A stretch of 64,000 bases of DNA from CAMCXT01 sp040403315. GTDB taxonomy: Bacteria; Bacteroidota; Bacteroidia; M30B66. Positions 9,267-16,794 of the stretch are shown one piece after another. The stretch is taken from positions 24,659 to 88,658 of the forward strand of contig JBBAKX010000009.1 in assembly GCA_040403315.1 (NCBI GenBank), in the 5' to 3' direction. Within the stretch, counting starts at the first letter, position 1. Each line of letters starts with the position of its first letter. The position numbers were made by a program, and so were the translations under genes. The notes beneath the pieces were generated by a model. The model was not told the DNA's origin. It saw only the letters and a program-made list of their open reading frames with translations, and made no database searches.

Positions 9267-10409
9267 ATGAAACAGACACTCTTCGCAATCAGTATTCTTC
9301 TGGGATTCAGCGTATTTTCCCAACCATTTGCAGTAGGTCACCGTTCGTTGAGCTTATTGGATGCCGCTAGAAATCGGAACGTTACCGCTGAAGTGTATTA
9401 CCCAGCAATTTCAACAGGCGATAATGTTGAATTTGCCAATGGAAGCTTTCCGGTATTCACGTTGGCGCATGGTTTCTTGATTCCCGGCAATACTTACCAG
9501 AATTTTGCGGATGCATTGGTTCCAGAAGGTTTTGTGATTGTGTTGCCCACCACCGAAGGCGGCATTTTGCCCAACCATGATGCATTTGGAAAAGACATCG
9601 CCTTTCTAAACACAGCATTTAGAACTGGTGTTGTAGATTTTTTTACCCAGTGGAACGGACGATCAGCCATTGGAGGTCATTCGATGGGTGGAGGCGCTTC
9701 GGCTTTAGCAGCCACCCAAACCGATGCCGATGCTTACGTGGGAATTGCACCTGCGATCACCAATCCATCGCCCGTTCCGCAAGGAAGTCAAGTTCAAATT
9801 CCAGCGATTATTTTCTCAGGCTCCGCCGATGGAGTAACGCCACCGGAAACGAATCATCAACCTATTTACGATTCGTTCGATAGCAGTTGCAAAACCTTTG
9901 TAAGCATCACTTCGGGCACGCACTGTTTTTACATTCCATCCAGCTTTTGCGATTTGGGCGAAGCAGGTGCTGGAAGTGGCATCACGCGCGAAATCCAGCA
10001 AGACATTACCTTCGATTTTTTGAAGCCCTTCCTTCAAGTGTTTTTAGTCTATGATACCGCACAATGGCAGGCATTTCAAGAAGCATTGCCTTCTGATAAT
10101 CGCATCACCTATCAGCAAGATTGCAATTTGAGTTTTACATCTATCGAATCGCCAACAGTTTCGAGTGTACAAGTATTTCCGCAACCCTGTAGCAACGAAT
10201 TTCGCTTGAGATTTTCATCCCCGCAGCAATGCAAGTTGCTTACCCTCTACTCTATTGATGGTCGCAGGATGAACCATGCCATTTCCTTCACGCAAAACAC
10301 AAATGAAGTGATTGTGTCTTTGCCGACTGATGTAGCTTCAGGAGTCTTCATCCTCTCTGTCCAAACCGACCAAGGATTAATTCAAACACGCATCTTAAAG
10401 GCTGATTAA
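9267..10409 (+). CDS. Secreted alpha/beta hydrolase with T9SS sorting domain
   Basis: A 380-residue exported esterase-like enzyme. A signal peptide occupies residues 1-18. The alpha/beta-hydrolase core shows an LAHG oxyanion region, the nucleophile elbow GHSMGGG (Ser139), a probable acid Asp188 (SGSADGVTPP) and catalytic His219 (SGTHCFY). The fold resembles the dienelactone hydrolase, chlorophyllase and polyester-hydrolase group. Residues about 298-380 form a T9SS sorting domain (VFPQP motif, SGVFILSV strand). The substrate cannot be read from sequence; a lipid or polyester ester is possible. It follows icmF by about 90 bp that contain a 14-bp palindrome, so it is probably transcribed separately. 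Confidence 0.85.
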   Translation: MKQTLFAISILLGFSVFSQPFAVGHRSLSLLDAARNRNVTAEVYYPAISTGDNVEFANGSFPVFTLAHGFLIPGNTYQNFADALVPEGFVIVLPTTEGGILPNHDAFGKDIAFLNTAFRTGVVDFFTQWNGRSAIGGHSMGGGASALAATQTDADAYVGIAPAITNPSPVPQGSQVQIPAIIFSGSADGVTPPETNHQPIYDSFDSSCKTFVSITSGTHCFYIPSSFCDLGEAGAGSGITREIQQDITFDFLKPFLQVFLVYDTAQWQAFQEALPSDNRITYQQDCNLSFTSIESPTVSSVQVFPQPCSNEFRLRFSSPQQCKLLTLYSIDGRRMNHAISFTQNTNEVIVSLPTDVASGVFILSVQTDQGLIQTRILKAD

Positions 10410-10410
10410 C

Positions 10411-10432
10411 CTTCTGATTTTTCAGAAGTCTT
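10411..10432 (+). terminator. Short hairpin after the hydrolase gene
   Basis: A 7-bp perfect stem (10411-10417 with 10422-10428) with a TTTT loop starts one base after the hydrolase stop. The T-run after it is short (TCTTTC), so it is a weak terminator candidate. Confidence 0.45.
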
Positions 10433-10445
10433 TCAGAAAACCAAT

Positions 10446-10545
10446 ATGGTTAGGGCGTGCCTCCAAGGGAGTCGGGCTTTTGCTACAAGTCCTCGCTTCG
10501 CTGCGGGCTTTTCTCTTCAATCCCTCACGCGAGGCACATCGATAG
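10446..10545. repeat. Dispersed GC-rich intergenic repeat
   Basis: A GC-rich block containing GGGCGTGCC, GTCGGGCTTTTGC, ACAAGTCCTCGC, GCTGCGGGCTTTTC and CAATCCCTCACGCG. I recall blocks of this type as common in Bacteroidota intergenic DNA. An open frame that runs through it (10446-10784) overlaps the PorP gene and is not taken as a gene. Only one copy is in this window. Confidence 0.45.
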
Positions 10546-10665
10546 CCAGAGAAGCGTATCAAATACCCAAGCTTTTTGAGAGTTCACGATTGGGAGCCTA
10601 CACTCATGATTCGGGCGCTCCGATATGGGTTGCAAAACGAACTATCAAACTAGAATTAAGCTTGA

Positions 10666-11622
10666 TTAAAACAAATCCTTCAACCAGGAAATGGAGTTTC
10701 TTTTTTCCTGCATATTTCCCAAATACAAGGCTAGAGCAAATTCATGGGAGCCCCCGGTTGCATTGGTTAATTTTGAAACTGTGATATCATAAGAATACGA
10801 AAGTGCAAATCGTTTTGAAGAAAAACCCATTAAGGCAATCATAGCATCGCCGCTCCTGTAAGCCGCACCTACCTTCCATTTGCCATACAACATCGAAGCT
10901 CCTGCCATGAATGATTTAAAATCCTGTTGTTTGGCCCAAGCGAGATTCAAATAAAGTTTACTGTTTCTTTTTGCTTCTTTATTAAAAATGCGAAGTGATC
11001 CATGCGCAACATGCCTTGCGGGTAAACGTGATGGTTCAAACCCAAAAGTTAAATTAGGTCTGTTTGCATTATGAATCGCATAAGAAAGCAGGAACACATC
11101 AGCATGCAGTATTGCACCCAGATTAAAATTAACGTATCGAACATCAGGAAACGGGATTACCGTTTGGGTATCATAGATGAATCCATATCGACTATCTATC
11201 TGATCACCAAAGGTAAGTTTCGAAACATCCAAATTCCGAGCATTCATTGAACCGGAAACTCCCAAGCGAAGAGACAGTTTTTTATAAATCCGGATTGAGC
11301 GTGCTATATTGATTCCATAACTATTTGTGACTAATATCCCTCCCCCTAACCGGTCATGCAAATAATTGACTCCAACATCCAAAAACAATTTGTCTCTTGT
11401 AAGATCGGCACCAAGATGCGTTGTGTAAAATGCTCCTGATAAATTGGGCCATTGAATGCGTTGCGCCGCTTGCACCCGGCACTGCCCGGCACTACCCGTA
11501 AATGCTGGGTTTGCATATAAAGCAGAACCGAATGTTTGGGTGAATTGAGGATCTTGAGCTTTTACAATACCACCACAAAATAGGAGGCAAATGGCTGAGA
11601 TTAAATTTAATTGATGTTTCAC
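10666..11622 (-). CDS. PorP/SprF family type IX secretion outer-membrane protein
   Basis: A 318-residue outer-membrane beta-barrel of the PorP/SprF family. A signal peptide (1-22, ending VKA|QDPQFTQ) leads into the family hallmark QDPQFTQxxxxxLYANPAFTGSAG, then HLGADL, amphipathic strands and GxxxLYGKWKVGAAYR near the C-terminus. Members act with T9SS, commonly as anchors or exit ports for particular cargo such as SprB or type B CTD proteins. The start is GTG (11620-11622) because an in-frame stop lies just upstream. It is a stand-alone paralogue; no porK/L/M/N genes are present. It may serve one of the T9SS cargo proteins nearby, which is inference. Confidence 0.88.
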   Translation of the reverse strand: MKHQLNLISAICLLFCGGIVKAQDPQFTQTFGSALYANPAFTGSAGQCRVQAAQRIQWPNLSGAFYTTHLGADLTRDKLFLDVGVNYLHDRLGGGILVTNSYGINIARSIRIYKKLSLRLGVSGSMNARNLDVSKLTFGDQIDSRYGFIYDTQTVIPFPDVRYVNFNLGAILHADVFLLSYAIHNANRPNLTFGFEPSRLPARHVAHGSLRIFNKEAKRNSKLYLNLAWAKQQDFKSFMAGASMLYGKWKVGAAYRSGDAMIALMGFSSKRFALSYSYDITVSKLTNATGGSHEFALALYLGNMQEKRNSISWLKDLF

Positions 11623-11635
11623 AAACGATTCGTTT
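11623..11635. promoter_or_regulatory. Dyad AAACGATTCGTTT abutting the porP/sprF start
   Basis: A perfect 13-bp odd palindrome immediately upstream of the GTG start, related to the 14-bp palindrome at 9197-9210. It is a possible operator or leader stem. Confidence 0.3.
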
Positions 11636-11983
11636 ATTCAGTTTTAAAATATTCTTATTTCTGATCGTTTTTTTTGCAAATTTAAGTTTAACCGAACGCT
11701 AACTAGTCTTCAAACCGATCGAAATTAAGGATCCAAAAATCATGCGTACTTTCATCATTCATTCAATTTAAAAGTCCTTTTTTTACTTTCTACTTTTCAC
11801 TTTCTATCTCGAGGTTCCAGCCGAAATGGCTTCCACTCGGGATGAATCATTTCTACGCTTCAGCTAGAACTGATTCACTTTTAAACCAACCTTTTATCCC
11901 CGGACTGAAGTCCGGGGCTGCGATAGATGTTATTTTGCACTACAATTCATAAACACTTTCGCCTTTTACCTTTCCAATTCCCC
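11636..11983. other. Intergenic region with a dispersed palindrome
   Basis: About 350 bp without a gene. It holds the porP promoter candidate, a pyrimidine-rich tract (about 11775-11812) and one copy of the genome's REP-like palindrome at 11898-11922 (CCCCGGACT/AGTCCGGGG followed by CTGCG). Confidence 0.6.
11677..11684 (-). promoter_or_regulatory. Bacteroidota -7 element for the porP/sprF gene
   Basis: On the minus strand this reads TAAATTTG, matching TAnnTTTG, about 55 bp upstream of the start. No TTG -33 element at the usual spacing was found. Confidence 0.35.
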
Positions 11984-14104
11984 CTAATCCCTGAGGCAAC
12001 GAACAGAATGTCCATTTCGCTTACTGAAGCTGTATCTGTCTGCATAGCCATTGCTATAGTAAAGTTGGTAGTACCAAGCATCTGCAGTAGTATTCCCAGT
12101 GGAGCTCCACCAGCTCGTGTTATCGTCAACATTATAGAAATCACCATAGCTGTAGCTGCGGCTTCCTCCAGAGAGACCAGAAAAGCCACTTTCGTTGTTA
12201 GCGCCCGTGTTTGGAGGTCTCCAACCAGTTATAGATTTCATTTTACCTCCAGCTTCAATATATCCGCCAAGGTATTCCCTTAAAACAGACCATTCGGCAT
12301 CGGAGGGAACATGCCAGCCTGTAGGACAAAGTCCGCGGGGGTCAACGGTTGTGTACCAATTATACACTTTACCATATATAGCATCGTATACTGGGCTATT
12401 GTTATAGTTACACCAAGCGCCATAGATTAGTTGTGACCATTCTGTATCATCGGTTATATTGGGAATGGGCTCACCATTGGCAAAGCTGCTGCTGCGGAGG
12501 TTTTCGACCATCCAAAACTGACTACCTATGTGCAATGTTGGATAAATGTACCCATCATTATCGCTCACCACTCCGAAAAATTCTGTACAGGTCTGCAAAT
12601 TGCCGATATTGATGCCATCGGGCCCTAACTGAAAAGTATCTGATACACTAGCCATTACAGAGTCAGCATTGGAGGTGTCATATCCTCGAATGACATACTC
12701 GCCCAAAGCGCAGGTTTGAATAGTAAACTGACCAGTTTCATTAGTCAGGTAAACCTGAGACCCCATCTTGACATAACCCGTTATTACTGACTGGCCTTCA
12801 CAATTAATAACGTTACCAGAAATCGGGAAGAAACCAGTCAATTCGGCAATATAACTTCCTAAAATTGAATCATCCTCACTAATAATTAAATCAGAGAATG
12901 CTGAAGCCCAATCATTTGTTGTATTACAAATGAGATTAATAGTAAGTGCTATGTCTTGATTTTTAGGCACTCGACCACTAAATGCTCCGACTGAGTTTGT
13001 GTAGTTTATTCCGCTGCCAAATGTGGGAGAAATTAAAACCATTTGTGCACCAGAAATAGGGTTGCTATCAGTTGAGTTAATTGTGCCATGAAATTCGTTG
13101 AATGTCCCAGGAACATCTAGGTTCCACCAAGAAAAGTGACTCGCTTGGCCAACATATTGATTGTCTTGCTTAACAGCCTCACCCTCGTGTTTCCAATACC
13201 CAAGCGTTTCATCAAAGCTCCACCAGTCGATGGTAGCTGGCGCTTCAGCATTTAAGGCTGTTGGGATGTTAAAGGTCAAGGTAGCTGAAACGCCTATTGC
13301 TAATTGTAATTCATTCATGTTCGCATCGCGCAATTCGATACTTGCCATTCCAAAGGAACGAAGAAGGCGGAGTGAATCATTCAAGCCTCCCAGCAACTCT
13401 CCTGGCATTTGGTCGAACATAGCGGGTGATGTTGGGTCTAAAGAAGCAGTATACACTCGAACTGATCCGGTGTAGGGTTGTCCGTTTAAGGTGATGGCAT
13501 TGGAAGGAAAAGTCAATTGCAATAATCCAGAAGTAATCGAGCCGCCTGAAGCAGCGCTAAAGGTGCCTGATTGGGTCATCGGTAAGAGTTGCACATTTAC
13601 CCGATTGCTGCCTGTTTCTAATGGCAAGAAGCTACGCGAACCTTGATGAAAGCCCGGTTTGGTGATGGTGATGTAGCCCAGTTTGTCGTACACCAAAATG
13701 TTGCTGAGTAAAAACACACCGTTCGGATCGGTGCGGGTTTCTTCGCCGCCATAAGGTGAACGAACAATTGCATTCATTTCAGCAGCACCAGAGGGGCCAG
13801 TTACCACTCCCATTACAGATGCCGTGCGGAGGCTACCCAATTGTGCTGGATCTATCGATTCGCCTTCGCTGTGGGTGATGCTATCGATTTGTGAGAGAGG
13901 GATTTCACTCACATAGCCGTTAAGCTGTCGCACCTGCAGCACTTGCGCACCGTTTACTTCGGCTGTTTCCACCTTGTCGATGAGGTGGGTTGGGATGCGC
14001 AATACTGGTTGGTTGTGGCGGTGGATGTTTTTGAGGGTTTGGGCGTCCAATTTTAAACCGAAAACCATCAATAAAAACCCGAGAAATAGTATGCGTTTTT
14101 TCAT
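11984..14104 (-). CDS. FISUMP-domain surface protein with carboxypeptidase-regulatory-like repeats
   Basis: A 706-residue exported protein. A signal peptide covers 1-21. The middle part contains carboxypeptidase-regulatory/transthyretin-like beta-sandwich modules (for example VTGPSGAAEMNAIVRSPYGG, a PNGVFLLSN turn, and a second module near residue 430). The C-terminal 190 residues match the Fibrobacter succinogenes major paralogous (FISUMP) domain: WMVENLR, YGKVYNWYTT, RGLCPTGWHVPSDAEW, SGGSRSYSYGDF, WWSST and GHSVRCLRD. The function of FISUMP is unknown; it is usually on surface proteins. No T9SS sorting domain follows. The gene lies downstream of, and on the same strand as, the T9SS protein at 14314-14820, but a palindrome separates them. 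Confidence 0.85.
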   Translation of the reverse strand: MKKRILFLGFLLMVFGLKLDAQTLKNIHRHNQPVLRIPTHLIDKVETAEVNGAQVLQVRQLNGYVSEIPLSQIDSITHSEGESIDPAQLGSLRTASVMGVVTGPSGAAEMNAIVRSPYGGEETRTDPNGVFLLSNILVYDKLGYITITKPGFHQGSRSFLPLETGSNRVNVQLLPMTQSGTFSAASGGSITSGLLQLTFPSNAITLNGQPYTGSVRVYTASLDPTSPAMFDQMPGELLGGLNDSLRLLRSFGMASIELRDANMNELQLAIGVSATLTFNIPTALNAEAPATIDWWSFDETLGYWKHEGEAVKQDNQYVGQASHFSWWNLDVPGTFNEFHGTINSTDSNPISGAQMVLISPTFGSGINYTNSVGAFSGRVPKNQDIALTINLICNTTNDWASAFSDLIISEDDSILGSYIAELTGFFPISGNVINCEGQSVITGYVKMGSQVYLTNETGQFTIQTCALGEYVIRGYDTSNADSVMASVSDTFQLGPDGINIGNLQTCTEFFGVVSDNDGYIYPTLHIGSQFWMVENLRSSSFANGEPIPNITDDTEWSQLIYGAWCNYNNSPVYDAIYGKVYNWYTTVDPRGLCPTGWHVPSDAEWSVLREYLGGYIEAGGKMKSITGWRPPNTGANNESGFSGLSGGSRSYSYGDFYNVDDNTSWWSSTGNTTADAWYYQLYYSNGYADRYSFSKRNGHSVRCLRD

Positions 14105-14139
14105 GCGTGATTTGATTTGGAAATGCCTTTTAATTTTAT

Positions 14140-14262
14140 CCCCGGCCCCCGGACTGAATTACGGGGGCCGGGGGTTTCATTTTGCAGTGTAATTCGTAAA
14201 TGCTATAAATTTTGCAAATTCGAACCAACAATAATTCCCCGGACTAAAGTCCGAGGCTGCGG
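14140..14262. repeat. Two REP-like GC palindromes between the FISUMP gene and the 168-residue T9SS gene
   Basis: The first (14140-14174) pairs 11 C/G bases (14140-14150 with 14163-14173) around GGACTGAATTAC. The second (14237-14262) is the common CCCCGGACTAAAGTCCGAGG form followed by CTGCGGG. The first may also slow transcription between the two minus-strand genes. Confidence 0.65.
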
Positions 14263-14313
14263 GATGGCTACATTGGACTCTCGACTAGAGACTAAAGACT
14301 CAGTACTAAATAC

Positions 14314-14820
14314 TCAACGCTTCATAAATGCCTTCGAGATCACAACCTTACCTGACTCGAGGGTGCAGAAGTATTGACCAACAGCGAGTTTGCTTAAGTC
14401 TAAAGTGAGTTCTCCTTTGGCAGATGATTTCACTTCTTGCTCGATGAGTTTTTCGCCTTTGAGGTTGTGGATGCACACTTTAACATCGGAAGATGCATTT
14501 GGCAAAGAGAAGCGCAGGTTGATTTGTTGATCGGCAGGATTTGGGAAAAAGCTCAGTTGTGGATGAGCGGCTACTTGATTGATTGCAGTTACATTGTCGG
14601 GCATGTAACGATAATTATTGAGGGCTTCGAGATCGAAGGCAACGATACTTTCATCGGTAATGTGAAGCTTGATGGAAGTAGAATCGAACTTCATGTAACT
14701 CACTTCGGAGATGGCGTACATCTGCATCGAAGCATCGTTCATGTAAAAATAAAGGTTCTGGGAGTTTGCTTGTGAAGCACCAAATACAAGCAGCAAGGCG
14801 AATAGGTAGCGTTGAATCAT
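14314..14820 (-). CDS. Small T9SS-secreted protein with type A sorting domain
   Basis: A 168-residue protein with a signal peptide (1-20, ASQANS|QNLYF). About 60 residues of unknown mature sequence (contains MKFDSTSIKLHITD) are followed by a complete T9SS sorting domain (about 85-168) with SFFPNPADQQINLRFSL, an LKGEK turn, VGQYFCTLESG and a basic end KAFMKR. The mature part is too short to assign. It precedes the FISUMP gene on the same strand. Confidence 0.8.
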   Translation of the reverse strand: MIQRYLFALLLVFGASQANSQNLYFYMNDASMQMYAISEVSYMKFDSTSIKLHITDESIVAFDLEALNNYRYMPDNVTAINQVAAHPQLSFFPNPADQQINLRFSLPNASSDVKVCIHNLKGEKLIEQEVKSSAKGELTLDLSKLAVGQYFCTLESGKVVISKAFMKR

Positions 14821-15007
14821 TACTTAAAGGATTTAAATTTTACAAGTGATAAATTTAGATAACATTTTCAAAGAAACCTACATGGATTTAAAAGGAATTC
14901 CACCTGTAATAGTTATTCAATCAAGCGATTGGACAGTTGAACTGAAACGGATGCTTTTTGAGCTGCTCGGTTGAAAAACAAGCCTTCCACACCCTACTCG
15001 CGCGCTG

Positions 15008-15094
15008 CGGCCCGGATGGAGCGGCCTGTTTGAGCTCTTGTGCTGGAACAAAGTGGAAGCACAAAACGAGTAGCGACATTCGGAAATGCCGCCC
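15008..15094 (+). repeat. 87-bp structured repeat, copy 1
   Basis: Starts CGGCCCGGATGGAGCGGCC and ends GCCGCCC. It contains an inner stem (TTGTGCT with AGCACAA). In this copy an outer pair also exists (CTACTCG at 14994-15000 and CGAGTAG at about 15067-15073). Copy 2, same orientation and length with a few substitutions, is at 20024-20110. The two bracket the proteorhodopsin region. Confidence 0.8.
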
Positions 15095-15798
15095 AAAAAA
15101 ATATGATGACTTGAAAATCATAGAAACATATATAGGTCAATCAACATAGCGTTTGGCTTACACCACAAAAAGAGGATTAGAATTACTTTGAAAACATCAA
15201 TGGCGGTAGTGCATTTAGACAGAAATAAGTTTTTGATTTAGTTATTGAATATTCTAGCCAAAAATCGTGGTTGACAATATTAAAATCGACTCTGAAAAGC
15301 CTATTGTGTCAGGCGCATGGTTAACTACGAGAGTATTTTACTATATCAATAACAATACTTCCATTTCCCTGTAAATACCATAAGCAAACAAATGATTGGT
15401 TATATTCAAGAAAATTTAATGCAATAATTGATTCGAAAATGCTAATACTAGGCACTTAACACAACCCAGGAAATAAGTTTCAAAAGCATGAATATTTTAT
15501 ATAATTTTCGTAAAGAAACCTAATTAGATAAATCCGACACTATATAACACGGGTCGAAAACCGTCGTGTCTATTTTGAGATTTTGAAAAAATAAGCCAAA
15601 ATCAAAGGTCGTTTATTTTAAGATTTGATAGAGATCGGCATTAGATTTCTAACCTTGAAAAAATTAAAATTTCCTTTGCTAAGCTTGGTTTTAGAAGGCT
15701 TCAACTTGAAAGTAGATTGATGCGAGTTTACATCTGAAGCCGATTTTATGATCACTGCGCGCATGAGTACTAACACTCATACTTAACTTTATTTATTT
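15095..15798. other. AT-rich non-coding region upstream of proteorhodopsin
   Basis: About 700 bp with no supported gene and no long open frame on either strand. No tRNA or palindromic repeat is seen. The unusual length of spacer before the rhodopsin gene leaves room for a regulatory RNA or a decayed gene, but nothing positive supports either. Confidence 0.5.
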
Positions 15799-15827
15799 TT
15801 GTTGAAACAAATTTAACGTTTATTTGT
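15799..15827 (+). promoter_or_regulatory. Putative proteorhodopsin promoter with overlapping dyad
   Basis: TTG (15799-15801), a 17-bp spacer and TTTATTTG (15819-15826) approach the Bacteroidota consensus TTG-N17-20-TAnnTTTG, with one mismatch in the -7. The -7 is overlapped by an inverted repeat ACAAAT (15807-15812) / ATTTGT (15822-15827), which could be an operator. The leader to the ATG at 15913 would be about 80 nt. Confidence 0.35.
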
Positions 15828-15912
15828 CTGATAATGATGTGGAGGCAGAGACCATTTCAAAAACGCGGAGATACTGAAAATCCATAAGAGTAAGTAAACT
15901 AAATTTTTTTCT

Positions 15913-16629
15913 ATGGAGAGTTTAAAAATTGCAAGTGATAATTACGTAGCGTTTACGTTTTTTATCGGAACAATGGCCATGATGGCTGCATCTGTTTTCT
16001 TCTTTTTCGAATTGAATAACACTTCAAAAAAGTGGAGAACATCAGTACTAGTTTCAGGTTTGATTACATTCATCGCAGCAGTGCATTACTACTACATGAG
16101 AGGTTACAATCTTGAAACAGGAGAATCTCCAACATTTTTCAGATACGTTGACTGGATCTTGACAGTTCCTTTGATGTGTGTTGAGTTTTACCTTATTACA
16201 AAGAAAGCAGGAGCTAAGATTGCGTTGCTTTGGAAGCTAATTTTTGCATCGTTGGTGATGCTTGTAACTGGCTATGTAGGTGAAGTACTTGACAGAGACG
16301 GAAGCGTACTTTGGGGAGTGTTTTCTGGTGCAGCATACTTTTACATTGTTTACTTGGTTTGGTTTGGAGAGGTTGCAAAACTTGCTCAAACTGCAGGACC
16401 ACAAGTTGCAAAGGCTACAAAAATCTTAGGATGGTTTGTACTTGTAGGTTGGGCAATTTATCCATTGGGTTACATTTTAGGCACTCCAGGTGGTTTGTTC
16501 GGAATGCAATTGGTATCAGATCAAACTGCAGCTTTGCATGCAATGGACATCGTTTACAACATTGCTGATGCAATCAATAAAATTGGATTTGGTCTTGTGA
16601 TCTACGCATTGTCGAGAAACGAAGATTAA
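15913..16629 (+). CDS. Proteorhodopsin, green-tuned DTE proton pump
   Basis: A 238-residue seven-helix microbial rhodopsin in the inner membrane that exports protons in light. The helix C motif RYVDWILTVPLMCVEF gives proton acceptor Asp80, Thr84 and donor Glu91, equivalent to D97, T101 and E108 of the reference protein (DTE proton-pump type, not the NDQ sodium type). Met88 is at the spectral-tuning position 105, the state expected for green absorption. His58 matches the acceptor-stabilising H75. Lys223 in ADAINKIGFG binds retinal. The start ATG follows an AT-rich leader without a Shine-Dalgarno. A strong terminator follows, so the gene is probably monocistronic. The next gene should make its retinal. 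Confidence 0.96.
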   Translation: MESLKIASDNYVAFTFFIGTMAMMAASVFFFFELNNTSKKWRTSVLVSGLITFIAAVHYYYMRGYNLETGESPTFFRYVDWILTVPLMCVEFYLITKKAGAKIALLWKLIFASLVMLVTGYVGEVLDRDGSVLWGVFSGAAYFYIVYLVWFGEVAKLAQTAGPQVAKATKILGWFVLVGWAIYPLGYILGTPGGLFGMQLVSDQTAALHAMDIVYNIADAINKIGFGLVIYALSRNED

Positions 16630-16644
16630 TTCGCGAAAATATTT

Positions 16645-16695
16645 TCTTTGGTAGTATGGTCGTAACAAATGATCATACTACCAAAGATTTTTGTT
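16645..16695 (+). terminator. Strong terminator after proteorhodopsin
   Basis: A perfect 14-bp stem (16645-16658 with 16674-16687), a 15-nt loop, then TTTTTG TTT. It starts 15 bp after the stop codon and separates proteorhodopsin transcription from the cyclase-dioxygenase gene. Confidence 0.88.
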
Positions 16696-16794
16696 TAAAC
16701 ACATTCACTTGCATGTGTTAAGTTAAAAAAATTAGATATTTATACTGAAATACTAATAGCATAGGTTCGCAATTCAATCAATTCATTTCAATTT

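Noticed and set aside
10446..10784. Plus-strand gene of 112 residues
   Set aside because: The frame runs through a dispersed GC-rich repeat and then the antisense of the PorP/SprF gene; it has no family character.
14958..15149. Small ORFs on both strands near the 87-bp repeat
   Set aside because: They translate the structured repeat, which recurs at 20.0 kb where the frame is not kept.
15264..15300. Sigma70-like TTGACA promoter
   Set aside because: A TTGACA is present but there is no matching -10 and this phylum uses a different promoter form.
15913..16629. Sodium-pumping or sensory rhodopsin
   Set aside because: The helix C residues are Asp, Thr and Glu (DTE), not NDQ, and no transducer gene is adjacent.
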